Shown piece after piece: positions 8,535 through 17,170 of a DNA stretch of 64,000 nt. The position numbers and the translations under genes are program-made. The stretch comes from Algirhabdus cladophorae. Its GTDB lineage: Bacteria > Pseudomonadota > Alphaproteobacteria > Rhodobacterales > Rhodobacteraceae. The DNA lies in the NCBI RefSeq assembly GCF_044772865.1, contig NZ_CP173029.1:3534001-3598000 (forward strand). The letters run 5' to 3'. Every line of letters begins with the position of its first letter. Positions within the stretch are counted from its first letter, which is position 1. Under the pieces are notes generated by a model. That model was given only the letters and a program-made list of their open reading frames with translations. It was not told where the DNA came from and did not search any database.

Positions 8535-8622
8535 ACCCTTTTCCTAAGGGTGTTCTAGGGCTCGCCCAACGGTTGGGCAAGACACTGTCACACACGAATT
8601 GGTTAAGGCCCGAAAAAGGGCC
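8535..8622 (+). promoter_or_regulatory. Three successive hairpins in the secA leader
   Basis: Three perfect dyads lie in a row before secA: ACCCTT/AAGGGT (8535-8551), GCCCAAC-G-GTTGGGC (8564-8578) and GGCCC-GAAAAA-GGGCC (8607-8622). The last ends 17 bases before the ATG, next to the GGAGA ribosome site. In enterobacteria secA translation is controlled through the upstream secM; no secM-like ORF is seen here, so an RNA-structure-based control is a possibility only. Confidence 0.4.
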
Positions 8623-8639
8623 AAGGATGCGGAGAGATC

Positions 8640-11342
8640 ATGCTGGGTTTTGGAACGATTGCCAAAAAGGTTTTTGGGACACCAAACGACCGCCAAATCA
8701 AATCTGCACGGCCGATTGTCGAAAAAGTGAACGCCTTGGAAGCTGAATTTCAGGCATTGACCGATGAAGGCCTTATCGAGAAAACCAAAGCGCTGTCGGA
8801 ACGCGCCAAAGCTGGCGAGGCCTTGGACAGCCTTCTTCCAGAAGCTTTTGCCAACTGTCGCGAAGGGGCGCGCCGCGCTTTGGGTCTGCGCGCGTTTGAT
8901 ACGCAGCTGATGGGCGGCATTTTCCTGCACAGAGGCAATATTGCCGAAATGAAGACGGGTGAGGGCAAAACCCTTGTGGCGACCTTCCCGGCCTACCTGA
9001 ATGCGCTGTCCGGCGAGGGCGTGCACATTGTGACGGTCAACGATTACCTTGCCAAACGTGACGCGGAATGGATGAGCAAAGTCTACAACGCGTTGGGTAT
9101 GACGTGCGGCGTTGTGTATCCGCAGCAGCCTGACGAGGAAAAGCAAGCCGCCTACGCCTGCGATGTGACCTATGCGACCAACAACGAGTTGGGGTTTGAT
9201 TACCTGCGCGACAACATGAAATCTGACCTTGGCCAGATGTATCAGCGCGCCCACAACTTTGCGATTGTGGATGAGGTTGACAGTATCCTTATTGATGAGG
9301 CGCGGACGCCTTTGATCATTTCCGGTCCTGCGCAGGACCGGTCTGAGCTGTATCAAACCATCGACAAATTGATTCCAGAGCTGACTGAAGAGCATTACAC
9401 GCTGGACGAAAAGACAAAGAACGCGACCTTCACCGACGAAGGCAACGAGTTCCTTGAGGAAAACCTGCATGTGCGGGGCATCCTGCCAGAAGAGCAATCG
9501 CTGTATGATCCGGAAAGCACGACGATCGTGCACCACGTCAATCAGGGCCTCAAGGCGCACAAACTGTTCGAGAAAGACAAAGATTACATTGTCCGCGACA
9601 ACGAAATCGTCTTGATCGACGAATTTACCGGTCGAATGATGTCTGGGCGTCGTTTGTCCGATGGCCTGCACCAAGCGATCGAAGCAAAAGAGGGCTGCGA
9701 TATTCAGCCCGAGAACGTGACGCTGGCGTCGGTGACATTCCAGAACTATTTCCGCTTGTACAACAAACTGGGCGGTATGACGGGTACGGCCCTGACCGAG
9801 GCAGAAGAGTTTGACGAGATCTACAAACTGGGTGTGGTTGAGATCCCGACAAACCGTCCGATTGCCCGCAAAGACGATCATGACCAAGTGTTCCGCACGG
9901 CCCGGGAAAAATTCGATGGCGTGGTCAAATCGATCAAGAAAGCCAACGACAAGCAGCAGCCCGTTTTGGTGGGGACCACGTCGATTGAGAAATCCGAATT
10001 CCTTAGCAAACTGTTGGATGAGGCTGGCATCAAGCACAACGTTTTGAATGCGCGTCAACACGAGCAAGAAGCGCAGATCGTGGCGGATGCTGGCAAATTG
10101 GGTGCCGTGACGATTGCGACCAACATGGCTGGTCGTGGCACGGACATTCAGTTGGGCGGTAACGTGGAAATGCGCGTATTGCAGGCCTTGGCCGAAACAC
10201 CGGGCGCGGATCCCGAAGAGACGCGCACCCGGATCGAGGCTGAAGTGGCTGAGGAAAAAGAGAAAGTCAAAGAGGCTGGTGGTCTGTTTGTTCTCGCGAC
10301 CGAGCGCCACGAAAGCCGTCGGATTGACAACCAGTTGCGCGGTCGGTCGGGGCGCCAAGGGGATCCGGGGCGGTCGTCGTTCTTCCTAAGCCTCGAAGAT
10401 GATCTGATGCGGATCTTTGGATCCGAGCGTCTTGATGCGGTTCTGTCTAAGCTGGGCATGGCCGAGGGTGAGGCGATTGTGCACCCTTGGGTGAACAAGT
10501 CGCTGGAGCGCGCGCAGGCGAAAGTCGAGGGTCGTAACTTTGACATTCGTAAGCAGCTTTTGAAATTTGACGATGTGATGAATGATCAGCGTAAGGTGAT
10601 CTTTAGCCAACGTCGCGAGGTCATGGAATCCGAGGATCTGGCCGAAACTGTGGGCGATATGCGCCATGAGGTCATCGACGATCTGGTGGCCCAATATATG
10701 CCGCCGCGGTCCTATGCGGATCAGTGGGACACTGAGGGCATGTATGCGGCCACTTTGGAACGGATTGGTCTTGATGCCCCTGTGATGGCCTGGGCTGGTG
10801 AAGAAGGCGTTGACGACGATGTCATGCGTGAGCGCCTGGAAGCAGCCGCTGATGAATTTATGGCGAAAAAGGCCGTAGCCTTTGGCACCGAAAATATGCG
10901 CAACATCGAAAAGCAGTTCTTGCTGCAGACCATCGATGAAAAATGGCGCGAGCATTTGCTGACTTTGGAACATTTACGTTCGGTCGTCGGCTTTCGGGGT
11001 TATGCGCAACGCGATCCGTTGAACGAATATAAAACCGAAGCATTCCAATTGTTTGAAGGTATGCTGGACAGTCTGCGTACGGATGTGACCAAGAAATTGG
11101 GCCAAGTTCGACCAATGACCCCAGAAGAGCAGGAAGCCATGATTGCGCAATTTAAAGCGCAACAGGAGGCCCTGGCAGCGGATCGGTCAGAGGTGGACAG
11201 TACACCCTCAGCGGCAGGAGCGTTTGAACCCGCCGAAGGGTTTGACGAAAACGATCCTACGGCTTTTGCAGGTGTGGGGCGAAACGATTTGTGTCCCTGC
11301 GGGTCTGGCAAAAAGTTCAAACACTGCCATGGCAAGATCTAA
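8640..11342 (+). CDS. secA: Preprotein translocase ATPase SecA
   Basis: SecA (900 aa) is the ATP-driven motor that pushes unfolded preproteins through SecYEG. Walker A is GEGKT at 107-111. Walker B and the helicase core carry DEVDSILIDEARTPLI, followed by the preprotein crosslinking domain, the second nucleotide-binding fold, the helical scaffold (DEKWREHLLTLEHLR) and the C-terminal zinc-binding CxCx8CH motif (CPCGSGKKFKHCHG) used for SecB and lipid interaction. GGAGA precedes the start. A terminator follows immediately at 11350-11380. Confidence 0.99.
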   Translation: MLGFGTIAKKVFGTPNDRQIKSARPIVEKVNALEAEFQALTDEGLIEKTKALSERAKAGEALDSLLPEAFANCREGARRALGLRAFDTQLMGGIFLHRGNIAEMKTGEGKTLVATFPAYLNALSGEGVHIVTVNDYLAKRDAEWMSKVYNALGMTCGVVYPQQPDEEKQAAYACDVTYATNNELGFDYLRDNMKSDLGQMYQRAHNFAIVDEVDSILIDEARTPLIISGPAQDRSELYQTIDKLIPELTEEHYTLDEKTKNATFTDEGNEFLEENLHVRGILPEEQSLYDPESTTIVHHVNQGLKAHKLFEKDKDYIVRDNEIVLIDEFTGRMMSGRRLSDGLHQAIEAKEGCDIQPENVTLASVTFQNYFRLYNKLGGMTGTALTEAEEFDEIYKLGVVEIPTNRPIARKDDHDQVFRTAREKFDGVVKSIKKANDKQQPVLVGTTSIEKSEFLSKLLDEAGIKHNVLNARQHEQEAQIVADAGKLGAVTIATNMAGRGTDIQLGGNVEMRVLQALAETPGADPEETRTRIEAEVAEEKEKVKEAGGLFVLATERHESRRIDNQLRGRSGRQGDPGRSSFFLSLEDDLMRIFGSERLDAVLSKLGMAEGEAIVHPWVNKSLERAQAKVEGRNFDIRKQLLKFDDVMNDQRKVIFSQRREVMESEDLAETVGDMRHEVIDDLVAQYMPPRSYADQWDTEGMYAATLERIGLDAPVMAWAGEEGVDDDVMRERLEAAADEFMAKKAVAFGTENMRNIEKQFLLQTIDEKWREHLLTLEHLRSVVGFRGYAQRDPLNEYKTEAFQLFEGMLDSLRTDVTKKLGQVRPMTPEEQEAMIAQFKAQQEALAADRSEVDSTPSAAGAFEPAEGFDENDPTAFAGVGRNDLCPCGSGKKFKHCHGKI

Positions 11343-11349
11343 TCCGGTC

Positions 11350-11380
11350 AGGCATCCCTAAATCGGGGTGCCTTATTTGT
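11350..11380 (+). terminator. Intrinsic terminator after secA
   Basis: The nine-base stem AGGCATCCC (11350-11358) pairs with GGGGTGCCT (11365-11373), with one G-T wobble and a six-base loop, followed by a short T-rich tract. It separates secA from the next gene, which starts at 11470. Confidence 0.65.
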
Positions 11381-11469
11381 GCCAATAAGCGCCCTTAAAT
11401 CCGTCTAATTCGACTTATAGTTCCATTTGCGAGTGGTCCCTTTGGGGATAATTGGCGGGAGCTGGAGTA

Positions 11470-12429
11470 ATGGATAAGAAACGTTTGGCCTATGCGGGCA
11501 GCACATTTGCTGTTGCGATTGCAATTGGGTTTGTCATGCAAAACACCGATGCATTGGCGGCTTTGGATACGTCCAATGAGGCCCCTGCTATTGCTGTTCA
11601 ATCTGCGTCTGTTGTTCCTACATTGCCGGTGGCAAAACCGGATGTGGCTCCTGTAATGACCAACGAAAGCAGCCAAATGGCTGTGACCCAGACTGAACCT
11701 ACTGCTCTTGAAGATGGTGCAGAGGTATCGTCGGATACCGTGGCAGAGGCCAATTGCGGCGTTTCCCTGAATTTGCGCCCGATGCCTGCTGCTGTTTTGC
11801 AGGCCATTGTGTCTGCGCCATGTGAGACCAACACCCGCGGGACAGTACATCATGAAGGTATGATGTTCTCGTTTGTGACCGACGCCATTGGCGGCGCCGA
11901 GATTATGGTGCCTGCCCTGTCCACATCTGCGATGGTGATTGTCGCGTTTGATTCTGGTGAAGGCGCTATGGCGGATCGCGATGTGCCAAGCCTGAGTAAT
12001 TTCAGCCGGACAGTAGTCCAATGGCGGGGTGATATGGGCACCGGGTTGCACGCGTTTGAGCGAGGCGCGGATTATGGCCACATTGGCCATGTTTGGTCCG
12101 GCGCTGCGCGTACTGCCGAGGTTGCCCTCAAGGCCAGTGGTGGCTTTTTGATGCAGCTTGGTCAGGTCGAAACAAGCAATCCGTTCCGAGCCGAGGTTTA
12201 TACTGTACCGACCGGAGGTGCGGATGATCCCGAGGTTGTAATTTCTGTTGAGACCGAAGTTCTGGCGCAAACCTGTGGCCGCGATGTTGCAGCACAAACC
12301 ATTCAAATCACACCGAACGAGGCCCGCGTTGTGCACGACCTCACCTTGGCTATGCCGGAGTGCGATGCCATTGGTGATTTTGTTGTGATGCAGGCACCTG
12401 TGCGCGATGTGGCTTTGGCCAGCCGATAA
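11470..12429 (+). CDS. Secreted/periplasmic protein linked to secA, unknown function
   Basis: This protein of 319 aa has one N-terminal hydrophobic segment (about residues 5-23) that acts as a signal anchor or signal peptide. The rest is predicted periplasmic. Four later cysteines form two pairs (CGVSL / APCETN and TCGRDV / PECDA), suggesting disulfides. The middle part, with HHEGMMFSFVTDAIGG and VVQWRGDMG, resembles proteins next to secA in other Rhodobacterales that are labelled translocase; that name appears to derive from location, not activity. The start at 11470 follows a GGAG site; an ATG 18 bases earlier is less well placed. It is convergent with radC. Confidence 0.7.
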   Translation: MDKKRLAYAGSTFAVAIAIGFVMQNTDALAALDTSNEAPAIAVQSASVVPTLPVAKPDVAPVMTNESSQMAVTQTEPTALEDGAEVSSDTVAEANCGVSLNLRPMPAAVLQAIVSAPCETNTRGTVHHEGMMFSFVTDAIGGAEIMVPALSTSAMVIVAFDSGEGAMADRDVPSLSNFSRTVVQWRGDMGTGLHAFERGADYGHIGHVWSGAARTAEVALKASGGFLMQLGQVETSNPFRAEVYTVPTGGADDPEVVISVETEVLAQTCGRDVAAQTIQITPNEARVVHDLTLAMPECDAIGDFVVMQAPVRDVALASR

Positions 12430-12435
12430 CCCACG

Positions 12436-13194
12436 CTAGATCAGGCCCTCTGTCCGAAAACTGAGTTCCTGCGATTTCCCGATAATCAAATGATCATGCA
12501 ATGTGATCCCCAAGGCGCTTGCGGCGTCTTGGATCTGATGGGTGACGGTTATGTCAGCCTCTGACGGGGTCGGATCACCGGACGGGTGATTGTGCACAAG
12601 GATCAGCGCGGATGCGTTAATTTCGAGTGCGCGTTTCATAATCTCGCGGGGATAGACCGGCACGTGATCTACCGTGCCTTTGCCTTGTTCCTCGTCCTCG
12701 ACCAGCACATTTTTACGGTCCAGATAGAGCACCCGAAAATGTTCGGTTTCACGATGTGACATGGCCGTGTGGCAATAGTCCAGCAAGGCGTCCCAACTGG
12801 ACAGCACGGGTTTTTGCAAGATGCGCGCGCGCGCCATGCGGTGGGTCGCAGCCTCGAGCACTTTGAAATCAACGGCGACTGCATCGCCAACACCGCGCAC
12901 TTCCATCAGTCTTTCAATGGGGGCGGCCAGAACGCGATTGAAATCACCGAACGTGTCCAGCAAACGGCGCGCCACCGGTTTCACATCACATCGGGGGATT
13001 GACCGGAACAGGATCAGTTCCAACAGTTCATAGTCGGGCATGGCCGGTGCACCACCGACAAGGAACCTTTCGCGCAAACGTTTTCGGTGATCCTGAATAT
13101 AGGATGGCATACGGCCCTTAGAGCCGGTCAGAACAATCTCCTGCCCCTCGAAGAGTGGCAACATGGGTTCTGAGAAGTGGTTATCGGCAGACAT
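12436..13194 (-). CDS. radC: RadC family JAB-domain protein
   Basis: This protein of 252 aa has a helix-hairpin-helix-like N-terminal region (VRGVGDA at about 99-105) followed by a JAB/MPN-type metal-binding domain with the motif HNHPSGDPTPSEAD at 201-214. RadC was named for DNA repair, but its biochemical role is unsettled; the JAB fold suggests a zinc hydrolase. It lies downstream of dnaJ on the same strand with a 34-base gap and is convergent with the secA-linked gene (six-base gap). Confidence 0.92.
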   Translation of the reverse strand: MSADNHFSEPMLPLFEGQEIVLTGSKGRMPSYIQDHRKRLRERFLVGGAPAMPDYELLELILFRSIPRCDVKPVARRLLDTFGDFNRVLAAPIERLMEVRGVGDAVAVDFKVLEAATHRMARARILQKPVLSSWDALLDYCHTAMSHRETEHFRVLYLDRKNVLVEDEEQGKGTVDHVPVYPREIMKRALEINASALILVHNHPSGDPTPSEADITVTHQIQDAASALGITLHDHLIIGKSQELSFRTEGLI

Positions 13195-13228
13195 GGTTAG
13201 ACCGTCTGCCGATTCCCTAAAGTTTGAG

Positions 13229-14380
13229 TTAACTTTTCATTGAGTCCCAGAAGTTTTTTACAGAACTGAAAAAACTAGAGGATTCTGGGTTGTTGTCTTC
13301 GGACAGTTTGTCGAATTCGCGCAGAATCTCTTTCTGGCGAGAGGTCAGGTTAACGGGTGTCTCAACAGCCAGTTCAATGAACATATCGCCAGAACCACCA
13401 CCGCGCAGTGCTGGCATGCCCTTGTTGCGCAGACGCATTTGACGACCCGATTGACTGCCTTCGGGAATTTTGACGCGGCTGCGTCCCCCGTCGATTGTTG
13501 GTACCTCGATGTCACCGCCCAAAGCTGCATCACTCATGGACACAGGCACGCGGCAAAACAAATGCTGGCTTTCGCGTTGGAAGAGGGTGTGTTCCTCGAC
13601 CTCGATAAAGATATAGAGATCGCCCGTAGGTCCACCACGCATGCCCGCCTCGCCTTCGCCGGCCAGACGGATACGGGTGCCCGTTTCGACGCCAGCAGGG
13701 ATATTCACGCTGAGAGAGCGTTCTTTCTGCGTGCGCCCTGCACCGCTGCATACTTTGCAAGGGTTGCTGATAATCTGACCCAAGCCATTACATGTAGGGC
13801 ATGTGCGTTCGACAGTGAAAAAGCCCTGCTGCGCGCGGACCTTGCCCATGCCAGAACAGGTGGGGCAGTTCACAGGTTCGGCGCCACCTTCCGCACCGGT
13901 GCCACTGCAGCTGTCGCAAGTTACGGATGTTGGGACAGAAATGGTTTTCTGCAAGCCAGCAAAGGCATCCTCGAGGGAAACCCTGAGGTTATACCGCAGG
14001 TCTGATCCGCGGGCTGCACGTTGGCGTGCGCCGCCACGGCCGCCACCACCGCCCCCCATAAAGTCGCCGAACAAGTCGTCGAATACGTCGGAGAACGCGC
14101 TGGCGAAATCACCTTGCTGGCCACCACCGGGGCGTGGACCACCGCCCATGCCACCGTCAAAGGCTGCGTGACCGTAGCGGTCGTAGGCTGCCTTTTTTTC
14201 CGCGTCTTTTAGAACTTCGTAGGCCTCGTTGGCCTCTTTGAACTGTGCTTCGGCTTCGGGGTTGTCTGCGTTCCGGTCTGGGTGCAGTTCCTTTGCCTTG
14301 GTGCGATAGCCCTTTTTGATCTCATCGGCTGAGGCGCCTTTCGAGACGCCCAAAGTTTCATAGTAATCGCGTTTTGCCAT
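13229..14380 (-). CDS. dnaJ: Chaperone protein DnaJ
   Basis: DnaJ (383 aa) stimulates the ATPase of DnaK and delivers unfolded substrates. It has a J domain with the HPD motif at 33-35, a Gly/Phe-rich linker (about 75-125), four CxxCxGxG zinc-finger repeats (from CDSCSGTG to CKVCSGAG) and the C-terminal beta-barrel substrate domains. This is the complete type I architecture. It is downstream of dnaK with a 73-base gap that holds a long hairpin. Confidence 0.98.
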   Translation of the reverse strand: MAKRDYYETLGVSKGASADEIKKGYRTKAKELHPDRNADNPEAEAQFKEANEAYEVLKDAEKKAAYDRYGHAAFDGGMGGGPRPGGGQQGDFASAFSDVFDDLFGDFMGGGGGGRGGARQRAARGSDLRYNLRVSLEDAFAGLQKTISVPTSVTCDSCSGTGAEGGAEPVNCPTCSGMGKVRAQQGFFTVERTCPTCNGLGQIISNPCKVCSGAGRTQKERSLSVNIPAGVETGTRIRLAGEGEAGMRGGPTGDLYIFIEVEEHTLFQRESQHLFCRVPVSMSDAALGGDIEVPTIDGGRSRVKIPEGSQSGRQMRLRNKGMPALRGGGSGDMFIELAVETPVNLTSRQKEILREFDKLSEDNNPESSSFFSSVKNFWDSMKS

Positions 14381-14400
14381 GATGTACTCCCCTTTGGGAA

Positions 14401-14437
14401 AGCCAGAACCGGCCCGATTACTCGGACCGGTTTGGCT
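14401..14437. other. Long hairpin in the dnaK-dnaJ intercistronic gap
   Basis: AGCCA (14401-14405) and, after one bulged base, an 11-base arm (14407-14417) pair with the arms at 14422-14432 and 14433-14437 around a four-base loop. One G-T wobble is present. No T run follows on the minus strand, so it is not a standard terminator. A role in mRNA processing or unequal dnaK/dnaJ output is a guess. Confidence 0.6.
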
Positions 14438-14453
14438 ATTTCACGAAAAGAAG

Positions 14454-16373
14454 TTAGTCGCGCTTGGTGTCGTCGCCCAAGTCCTCGAAATCAGCGTCAA
14501 CGATGTCGTCGTCAACACCGCCAGGGCCGTCGTCCATAGGCATGTCTTGCGCTTCGGCTTCGGCTTGGGACGATTTGTAGATCGCTTCGCCCAGCTTCAT
14601 TGCAGCCTCGGTTACGTTCTGGATGCCGGACTTGATCTTGTCCGCGTTCTCGGTTTCCAGCTCGTCTTTGAGGGCGGCGATGGCCAATTCGATGGCTTCG
14701 ACCGTTGTTGGGTCAACCTTATCGGAATGCTCTTCCACAGATTTTTCAGTCGAGTGGATGAGGCTTTCCGCCTGGTTTTTCGCCTCGATCAGATCGCGAC
14801 GCTCTTTATCGGCCTCGGCGTTGTCTTCGGCGTCTTTGACCATTTGTTCGATGTCAGCATCGGACAGGCCACCAGAGGCTTGGATTGTGATTTTCTGTTC
14901 TTTCCCAGTACCTTTGTCCATCGCACCGACAGAGACGATGCCGTTGGCGTCGATGTCGAAGGTCACTTCGATCTGTGGCAGTCCGCGTGGGGCAGGTGGG
15001 ATGTTTTCAAGGTTAAATTGACCCAAGATTTTGTTGTCCGCAGCCATCTCGCGTTCCCCTTGGAAACAGCGGATGGTCACAGCATTCTGGTTGTCCTCGG
15101 CCGTCGAGAAGATCTGGGATTTCTTTGTCGGGATCGTTGTGTTGCGATCGATCAAACGGGTGAACACGCCGCCCAATGTTTCGATGCCCAGCGACAAAGG
15201 TGTTACGTCCAGCAGAACCACGTCTTTGACGTCGCCTTGCAAAACACCGGCTTGAATAGCGGCGCCCATGGCGACCACTTCGTCAGGGTTTACGCCTTTG
15301 TTTGGCTCTTTGCCGAAGAATTTTGTCACTTCTTCGATCACTTTTGGCATACGGGTCATACCACCGACCAAAACGACCTCGTCGATGTCGCCTGTGGAGA
15401 GGCCTGCGTCCTTCAACGCGGCTTGGCAGGGTTTGATCGAGTTTTTGATCAGGTCAGCCACCAACGATTCCAGTTTCGCCCGCGTCAGTTTCAGAACCAT
15501 GTGCAGCGGTTGGCCGCCTTTCGGATCCATGCTGATGAAGGGTTGGTTGATCTCGGTCTGGTTGGCAGACGACAGTTCGATCTTGGCTTTTTCAGCGGCT
15601 TCTTTCAGACGCTGCAGGGCCATTTTGTCTTTGGTCAGATCGACGCCGTTTTCCTTTTTGAACTCGTCAGCCAAGTAGTTGACGATGCGCATGTCAAAGT
15701 CTTCACCGCCAAGGAACGTGTCGCCGTTGGTGGATTTCACTTCAAAAAGACCATCGTCGATTTCAAGGATCGTGACGTCGAATGTCCCGCCACCAAGGTC
15801 ATAGACCGCGATGGTTTGCGTTTCTTTTTTGTCGAGGCCGTAAGCCAGCGCCGCAGCTGTGGGTTCGTTGATGATCCGCAGAACTTCTAGGCCGGCGATT
15901 TTGCCTGCGTCTTTGGTCGCCTGACGTTGCGCGTCGTTAAAGTAGGCAGGTACGGTGATAACGGCCTGATCTACGTCTTCGCCTAGATAGGCTTCGGCGG
16001 TCTCTTTCATCTTTTGCAGAATGAAGGCCGAGATCTGGCTAGGGGAGTACTTTTCGCCTTGGGCTTCGACCCAAGCGTCGCCATTTCCACCGGCTACAAC
16101 GGCGAAAGGCAGGTTTTTCTTGTCTTTGGCCAAGTGCGCGTCGTCGGCGCGACGGCCGATCAAACGTTTCACACCAAAGATTGTGTTGTCTGGGTTTGTC
16201 ACCGCTTGGCGTTTGGCGGCTTGGCCGACCAGACGTTCATCATCGGTGAAGGCTACGATCGAGGGCGTTGTGCGCGCACCTTCGGCGTTTTCGATAACGC
16301 GGGGCTGCGAGCCATCCATAATAGCGATACAGCTGTTTGTTGTTCCAAGGTCGATACCAATTACTTTGGCCAT
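14454..16373 (-). CDS. dnaK: Chaperone protein DnaK (Hsp70)
   Basis: DnaK (639 aa) is the ATP-dependent Hsp70 that binds exposed hydrophobic peptides with DnaJ and GrpE. The ATPase domain starts with GIDLGTTNSC and contains the phosphate-binding loops (YDLGGGTFDV, VGGMTRMPKV). The substrate-binding domain and helical lid follow, ending in an acidic tail with DADFEDLGDD. The length is typical. grpE is not adjacent. A heat-shock-like promoter is visible upstream. Confidence 0.99.
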   Translation of the reverse strand: MAKVIGIDLGTTNSCIAIMDGSQPRVIENAEGARTTPSIVAFTDDERLVGQAAKRQAVTNPDNTIFGVKRLIGRRADDAHLAKDKKNLPFAVVAGGNGDAWVEAQGEKYSPSQISAFILQKMKETAEAYLGEDVDQAVITVPAYFNDAQRQATKDAGKIAGLEVLRIINEPTAAALAYGLDKKETQTIAVYDLGGGTFDVTILEIDDGLFEVKSTNGDTFLGGEDFDMRIVNYLADEFKKENGVDLTKDKMALQRLKEAAEKAKIELSSANQTEINQPFISMDPKGGQPLHMVLKLTRAKLESLVADLIKNSIKPCQAALKDAGLSTGDIDEVVLVGGMTRMPKVIEEVTKFFGKEPNKGVNPDEVVAMGAAIQAGVLQGDVKDVVLLDVTPLSLGIETLGGVFTRLIDRNTTIPTKKSQIFSTAEDNQNAVTIRCFQGEREMAADNKILGQFNLENIPPAPRGLPQIEVTFDIDANGIVSVGAMDKGTGKEQKITIQASGGLSDADIEQMVKDAEDNAEADKERRDLIEAKNQAESLIHSTEKSVEEHSDKVDPTTVEAIELAIAALKDELETENADKIKSGIQNVTEAAMKLGEAIYKSSQAEAEAQDMPMDDGPGGVDDDIVDADFEDLGDDTKRD

Positions 16374-16486
16374 GTCATTTATCCCTTTGGTTTAGGCGAA
16401 CTTATGGGGCGCGGACCCTTTGTCCGGCATCCTGCCCCACGACGGTTGATATAGGTCCAAACCTGTTAGAGTTTGGCTTGGATGGG

Positions 16487-16516
16487 TATATAGGGTTGGC
16501 AGCAAGGCCCTGCAAG
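16487..16516 (-). promoter_or_regulatory. Candidate sigma-32 (heat shock) promoter of dnaK
   Basis: Read on the minus strand, CTTGCA (16511-16516) is followed after 15 bases by CCCTATATA (16487-16495). This resembles the alphaproteobacterial RpoH pattern CTTG-N13-17-CCTATAT and lies about 115 bases before the dnaK start. It is a motif-based call only. Confidence 0.45.
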
Positions 16517-16558
16517 CGTTTGAGGGCTGTTTTTCCGCCGATTGTGCATAGGAATTCA

Positions 16559-17167
16559 ATGGTTAAACCAACGTTAAAGATCAAAGGTTTTGCGATCTAC
16601 AAAGGCTTTCTGGATCGCCTGGCGCAAGAGCGATTGGTTGAGGACATCCGACAGGTGGCGCAGGCTGCTCCTTTTGTGTCGCCCATCACGCCCTCTGGTC
16701 AGAAAATGAGCGTTCGGATGACGGCGGCTGGGCCATATGGTTGGATTACGGATCGCAGGGGCTATCGCTATGCCAAACATCATCCCAACGGTCAGGCTTG
16801 GCCGGACATGCCGCCGTCTGTGATCCAGATTTGGCAGAATATATCGGAGGCTGCGCGCGCGCCTGAATGTTGTTTGATCAATTACTACAGTGAGGCGGCG
16901 CGCATGGGCCTGCATCAGGACAAAGACGAGGCGTCGTTTGATTGGCCCGTGGTGTCTGTGTCTTTGGGTGATGAGGCGCTGTTTCGGATGGGCGGCGAGA
17001 CGCGCGGCGATCCTACGCAATCGGTTTGGCTGGCGTCAGGCGATGTTGTGGTCATGGGTGGCGCAGCACGTCGGTCTTTTCATGGTGTCGACCGGATCAA
17101 GTTTGGCAGCAGCGCATTGTTGTCCAAGGGGGGACGGATCAATCTAACGATGCGGATCGTGACCTGA
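16559..17167 (+). CDS. alkB: AlkB-type Fe(II)/2-oxoglutarate dioxygenase for DNA/RNA alkylation repair
   Basis: AlkB (202 aa) removes methyl groups from 1-methyladenine and 3-methylcytosine by oxidative demethylation. Iron ligands fit H119-x-D121 (GLHQDKDE) and H175 (SFHGVDRI). The 2-oxoglutarate-binding arginine motif R-x5-R is R193 to R199. The NYY segment at 108-110 is also typical. The start at 16559 follows AGGAA; longer in-frame starts run back into dnaK. It is divergent from dnaK and convergent with the export permease. Confidence 0.94.
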   Translation: MVKPTLKIKGFAIYKGFLDRLAQERLVEDIRQVAQAAPFVSPITPSGQKMSVRMTAAGPYGWITDRRGYRYAKHHPNGQAWPDMPPSVIQIWQNISEAARAPECCLINYYSEAARMGLHQDKDEASFDWPVVSVSLGDEALFRMGGETRGDPTQSVWLASGDVVVMGGAARRSFHGVDRIKFGSSALLSKGGRINLTMRIVT

Positions 17168-17170
17168 ACT

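Noticed and set aside
8564..8578. GCCCAACGGTTGGGC considered as a terminator of the parvulin operon or a regulator site
   Set aside because: It lies upstream of both divergent genes and has no T tract; kept only as one of the secA leader hairpins.
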